50,110 nt of DNA from Acholeplasma sp. GTDB lineage: Bacteria > Bacillota_I > Bacilli_A > Acholeplasmatales > Acholeplasmataceae. Shown here one piece after another: positions 47,401-50,110 of the stretch. Under the pieces are notes generated by a model, which did not search any database, was not told the origin of the DNA, and was given only the letters and a program-made list of their open reading frames with translations. Position numbers and translations under genes: made by a program. The stretch is taken from assembly GCA_012838065.1 (NCBI GenBank), contig DUPY01000018.1, forward strand, positions 1 to 50,110. The letters are read 5' to 3'. Each line of letters begins with the position of its first letter. Position 1 is the first letter of the stretch.

Positions 47401-48194
47401 ACGATAGCGTCAGCGCCATCGATTTCAATTGCTTCGTTATTTGAAGACCAAGTAACCGTGGTGTTATTTAAACCTGTTAGTGGTAATTCAAAGTTTTCTA
47501 TTACATTTGTTTGTGTAATTGATAATGCGGCTTTAGCAACATCAAGTTTTTCCTGATCTGTTGGCTGTGTCGCATCTTGTGCTTTAACGATAACTGTAAA
47601 GTCCGCCTTCGCTTCTTTGCTATCTTTAGATACAGTGATCGTTAATATAACTGTTGCATCTGATGAAGTCCTTGTTACAACACCTTTATTACCTTCAATT
47701 TTAATAGCTGCATGATTACTTGTCCAAGAAACAGTCACTCCATTAATGGCTGCATTTGGTAATGTAATATCTTGAGTTATTGAGTCTTTTGTATCATTTC
47801 CTGAATATTGAATAGAGATTGAGTCAAGAATTTCTTCCAAATCAACTTCAACGACAAGAGCTTTTACAGTTAACGTAAATGTTTTTTCTTTAAACTCAAG
47901 TGTTGTTGCTACCCTTACAGTGATTGTCACGTCAACATCGTAATCCAATCGAGTTACAATGCCTTTGTTACCTTCAATTTTTATCGCTTCATTATTTGAA
48001 GACCATGTAATTGTGTAATTTTTATGTGCCTCATTTTTAAATGTAATGTCTTGTGTTACTGAATTCTCAGAATCACCAGTTGCATATGTAATTTCAAGTT
48101 TACTTAAAATTTCATCATGTTCTCTTGGAATTGCACAACTTACGATAACTAGTAGTGAGACAATCAATATTAAACTTTGCATTATTTTCTTCAT
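44448..48194 (-). CDS. Secreted endonuclease I-family lipoprotein with Ig-like repeats
   Basis: 1,248 residues from MKKIMQSLILIVSLLVIVSC. An ATG five codons upstream is in frame, but GGGGAGGG lies between the two and serves as the ribosome site. The signal peptide ends at Cys20 in a lipobox-like IVSC. Seven atypical Ig-like domains of about 85-95 residues (about 30-665) repeat a WSSNNEAIxI core and an IVTR strand. A jelly-roll-like part, two DIxVxD/Ig-type segments and then the endonuclease I domain (about 985-1220) follow, with QREHVWPNSKL, SDLHNLRAI, GDVARILLYMAVRY and EWHIEDPVDEFERNRNEVIY. It probably digests extracellular DNA or RNA at the cell surface. Confidence 0.92.
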   Translation of the reverse strand: MKKIMQSLILIVSLLVIVSCAIPREHDEILSKLEITYATGDSENSVTQDITFKNEAHKNYTITWSSNNEAIKIEGNKGIVTRLDYDVDVTITVRVATTLEFKEKTFTLTVKALVVEVDLEEILDSISIQYSGNDTKDSITQDITLPNAAINGVTVSWTSNHAAIKIEGNKGVVTRTSSDATVILTITVSKDSKEAKADFTVIVKAQDATQPTDQEKLDVAKAALSITQTNVIENFELPLTGLNNTTVTWSSNNEAIEIDGADAIVTRGTEDVTVTLTATITLGELTTTKTFSVVVKTEETQLPTDQEKVDEAKEALTIDEEEVTADFELPLEGLNSTTITWSSNNEAIEINGKNATVTQGDEDVTVVLTATITLGNLSTTKTFSIIVEAKEIVNLTDEEKVNKAKDALTLDELDITSNFELPVEGLYNTSIEWLSSDLAISIDENNAIVTRFIEDVVVVLAAKISLNEITVTKTFAVTVKAGAPMDINIVVDEVDLIFTSGDTKDTVTGNITLKAPIIRFVDIIWNSDNSIVEISNDIAIVTRQEETTTVRITAGIIMGGQTHTKTFIIKVIGTEVTVDDIIDEISIQYEQDDHSASVTKDLILQNTYMAGIEVTWTSNSFAVQIHDNIGYVIRDTIDTDVTLTLTVSDGEETALKTFEITVLARIIEADKSTVIMKYPGGTTTNMTPGNNAEIVGLDANLFNVTSTLTGSIYAGLNTSGQIRLYQTSGGTTLTVSIDNTYKITKVEFIFDTEVADAKFTLDAQEINKTKSELQAGNITFNDLNIQTFSIKNVHQTNTQIHIKEVRITIEEKEPKSNSLPIFEVEDKDTYSMIEGSEFIIPTLFAVDNFEQTMVATYETDLNTDVPGAYEIIYEATNEIGTTQFIIKVYVFEEGTNLDITIEVLEEVKESILINEEYTLPDAIAHDFKGDEITVIKSRETIKFMYPTSQNVWYYAKDAYGNEKYIYFTIEVINDPDNPGPEPGEYLPYYTGIEGLTGEALVLKLRTIISTGFISVSYGDARYVLEDSDLDPYDNNNSIRGMYNQSKIATSWIGKGDGAWQREHVWPNSKLGISTVNNSSRNQGSDLHNLRAIDGINQTRSNRYFVAGIGSAKTVGAEGFYPSDKDKGDVARILLYMAVRYDFLKLTDNETLLGNDSSTNYTVEGAYAGMLSILLEWHIEDPVDEFERNRNEVIYQEQGNRNPFIDHEDLFEPVYEYFVEVDEARIVQPKAKVVVKYVLTIDEVRRFRL
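47145..47455 (-). repeat. Direct repeats inside the Ig-like region of the nuclease gene
   Basis: The same 35 bases occur at 47145-47179 and 47421-47455, 276 bases (92 codons) apart, and a diverged copy lies near 47990-48010. They encode the IEINGxx/ASSNNEAI core of successive Ig-like domains. Such identity allows recombination that would change the number of domains. Confidence 0.85.
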
Positions 48195-48305
48195 GTTTTC
48201 CCTCCCCATTAATAATTCAAAAAAGTCTATTGCATTGTCATTATATCATGAATAAAAGTAAAAAATATATGTGTTACTTGATGAGTTTTAGATTATGCAA
48301 ATATG

Positions 48306-48354
48306 AATAAAAAACAAAACTAGGTTTGTGCGTTTTAATCACAAACCTAGTTTT
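48306..48354 (-). terminator. Terminator of the second nuclease gene
   Basis: A perfect 15-pair stem (48316-48330 with 48340-48354) with a nine-base loop is followed on the minus strand by GTTTTTTATT. A smaller hairpin AATAGCC/GGCTATT (48361-48380) lies between it and the stop codon. The rest of the gap to the first nuclease gene holds only a TATAAT with a poor -35 and its ribosome site. Confidence 0.92.
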
Positions 48355-48385
48355 ACATTTAATAGCCTGATAGGGCTATTTTTAT

Positions 48386-50110
48386 TTAATTAAAAACTAA
48401 TTGAGCAAGTTCCGGATGATCAATAAAAGGATTTCTGTTTCCTTGCATATCATGGATAACATTGTTTCGATTTCTTTCAAAATCATCAACTGGATCTTTT
48501 AAGTGCCACTCTAAAAACATTTCTTTTGAACCAATAGCTGATCCGAAATTTAATTGTGGATATCTAACAATCATGAACATAATAATTCTCGCAACATCAC
48601 CTATATGTTCATCGCCTGGATACCATCCTCCACTAACTCTTCCGTATGAACCTGTACCTCTTGCGAATGGATCATTGCCTCTGCTACTATTTGTTCCAAC
48701 ATCTGATGCTCTTAAATTGTGTGATTCACCTTTTGGTGCATCACTTAATTTTGAATCTGGCCACACATGCTCTCTATTCCATGTTGCAGCATTGTCCCAT
48801 TTTGCATGTGTTTCTTTGCTATCATAAATTAAATAGAGTTTTCCATTAGGCTTAACATCGGATTTCACCAATACTTCTTTTACTTTTTCATAGGATGTAG
48901 CGGTAACTGAGATAATTCGATTTAATTCATTTTTCAAATTTGTTCCAGTTAATCCCTCAACACCTTGATAGTATGGTAGATATTCACCTGGTTCAGGGTA
49001 GCCAACATTTGGATTTTTAATGACCGTTAGTGTAAATTTTATTTCCTTGTAATTACCAAATGAATCAACAGCATAATAAGTTATCTCTATAGATCCTTCA
49101 TTTTTTATGTTAAGTACTTTGTTTGGTGTTATATAAACATCGAGTTGATTACCTATAAAATCATAAGCTGTCGCGTTGGGTAATGTAATGTTTTCGTTTG
49201 TATAAATAGATTCTGGTACTTCTTCTTGAATAATAATTGTAATTCCAGTATCTGTGTTTTCATCAATGACATATACGGTAATTTTTAACTCACTTGTACC
49301 TACTTCATTTGTAGCTGTATAGAAAATTTCATATACGCCAGCTACATTTGTATTTAAATCTGTTGTGTGTGTTACTGCAATGTCTTGTTTAAATGCATCT
49401 GTTGCAGTAACTGTTGGAATTGTAAATGAATCCCCTACAGAGATAGAATACACCTCCTGAGAAGGAGGTGTAAACATTGGTTTTGTATTTTGTTTAGGCT
49501 CTGAGGGGGTTATGCCTGGGGGGCGATTTCGATAATCATGCCCGCTAATCTAAATTGTGTTTTATCTGATGTAGTGTTTTGAATATTAAATTCTTTATTA
49601 TTAACACCAACATAATCAGCGTAATTAAATACAAATTCTTCACTACCCATACTACTATTTGCAGTAACTTTGTTCATAAATATTGCTGTACCAGACTTAG
49701 CGGTTATTGATCCCGCGGTTTGTCCAGTTGTTGGGAAAATTAATACAATTGAAATAATAACATAACCTTCTTTAGCAGTAACAACTAATGAATTACCATT
49801 ACCACCTGAAGGAGCACCGTAGAATCTTACTGCTGTACCATTTGAATAAAACAACGGACCATCTGTAGATGATGAATTCTTATTTGATGTTAATGTAAAA
49901 TATTCTGACCCATCAACATCGAAGTGTTCAGCAGAAACTTTAGATGCATTACCAGCAGCTGAAAAATTAGAAGTAAACTTAATTGTTGAAGGTGCGATAA
50001 CTTCCTCCCATTTAGCAACTAAAATAATATCTTCTTCAATTACAGTATCAAAATTAAAATCAATGCCTTCTAATTGCCATGCAACAAACTCGAAGCCTTC
50101 TTTTACTGGA
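48386..50110 (-). pseudogene. Second secreted endonuclease I-family protein, split by a frameshift and cut by the right edge
   Basis: Two frames of one gene. The upstream part is open from the window edge to a TAA at 49507. It reads PVKEGFEFVAWQLEG, an InlB-B/Flg_new repeat, followed by a jelly-roll-like domain as in the neighbour. The downstream part, in the -1 frame, has an Ig-like segment (VTATDAFKQDIAVTHTTDLN) and a complete endonuclease I domain (NREHVWPDSKL, GDVARIIMFMIVRYP, EWHLKDPVDDFERNRN). They join at a run of six G (49518-49523); one more base would restore a single frame colinear with the first nuclease. The downstream piece has no signal peptide or ribosome site of its own. It could be phase variation, true decay or a base-calling error. 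Confidence 0.8.

Noticed and set aside
44448-48194. Regular repeats taken as a possible CRISPR array
   Set aside because: The repeats are in frame, about 276 bases apart, diverged, and encode Ig-like domains.
48361-48380. Hairpin AATAGCC/GGCTATT followed by T on the plus strand as a plus-strand terminator
   Set aside because: No plus-strand gene ends there. It may be a chance or accessory hairpin of the minus-strand terminator.
49449-49523. Programmed -1 frameshifting in the second nuclease gene
   Set aside because: No XXXYYYZ heptamer is in frame and the hairpin is about 45 bases downstream, too far for a usual stimulator. A homopolymer length change is simpler.

Overview
The window comes from the chromosome of an AT-rich low-GC Gram-positive relative. 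TGA is a normal stop: it ends rplP, rplC, tilS, ftsH, the ttcA-like gene and one nrnA copy. Mycoplasma or Spiroplasma code use is therefore excluded. Standard code, small intergenic gaps, many single-function core genes, no sporulation genes, and long secreted nucleases with Ig-like repeats fit an Acholeplasma/Izemoplasma-type Mycoplasmatota or a close Bacillota relative. This assignment is inference.

Layout. (1) 1-1846, minus: the start of a large surface protein with GLUG-type repeats, cut by the left edge and preceded by a c-di-GMP-I (GEMM) riboswitch with terminator and antiterminator. (2) 2277-16592, minus: the complete S10-spc-alpha ribosomal operon (rpsJ to rplQ, with secY, adk, map, infA and rpoA), about 14 kb with gaps of a few bases, one clear promoter upstream and one terminator at the end. 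(3) 16753-21336, minus: a degenerate PEP-utilising-enzyme-like protein with a ROK glucokinase, degV-marR, and dusB. (4) 21481-29532: hslO, then maf (minus), tilS-hpt-ftsH-rqcP, an aldo/keto reductase (minus) and lysS. (5) 29557-44324, minus: TMEM164/YwaF-like protein, LtaS-type enzyme, a small hypothetical, fba, pyrG, a diguanylate-cyclase remnant, rpoE, a small membrane protein, recR, ybaB, dnaX, mnmE, mgtC, ttcA-like and two tandem nrnA paralogues. (6) 44448-50110, minus: two secreted endonuclease-I-family proteins. The first is a 1,248-residue lipoprotein. The second is split by a frameshift at a G/C homopolymer and runs off the right edge.

How the genes work together. Most of the window is translation, replication/repair and nucleotide metabolism. 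The accessory material is at the two ends and in the pyrG-rpoE gap. Extracellular nucleases, two oligoribonuclease-type DHH enzymes, a Maf pyrophosphatase, Hpt and CTP synthase fit a cell that scavenges nucleic acids. The riboswitch and the GGDEF remnant show that c-di-GMP signalling is, or was, present and that at least one surface protein answers to it.

Most notable: the c-di-GMP riboswitch; the pyrG leader, which has every part of CTP-sensed reiterative-transcription attenuation; the degenerate enzyme-I-like barrel beside glucokinase; loss of structural zinc sites in S14, L36, RecR and partly Hsp33; and the frameshifted nuclease.
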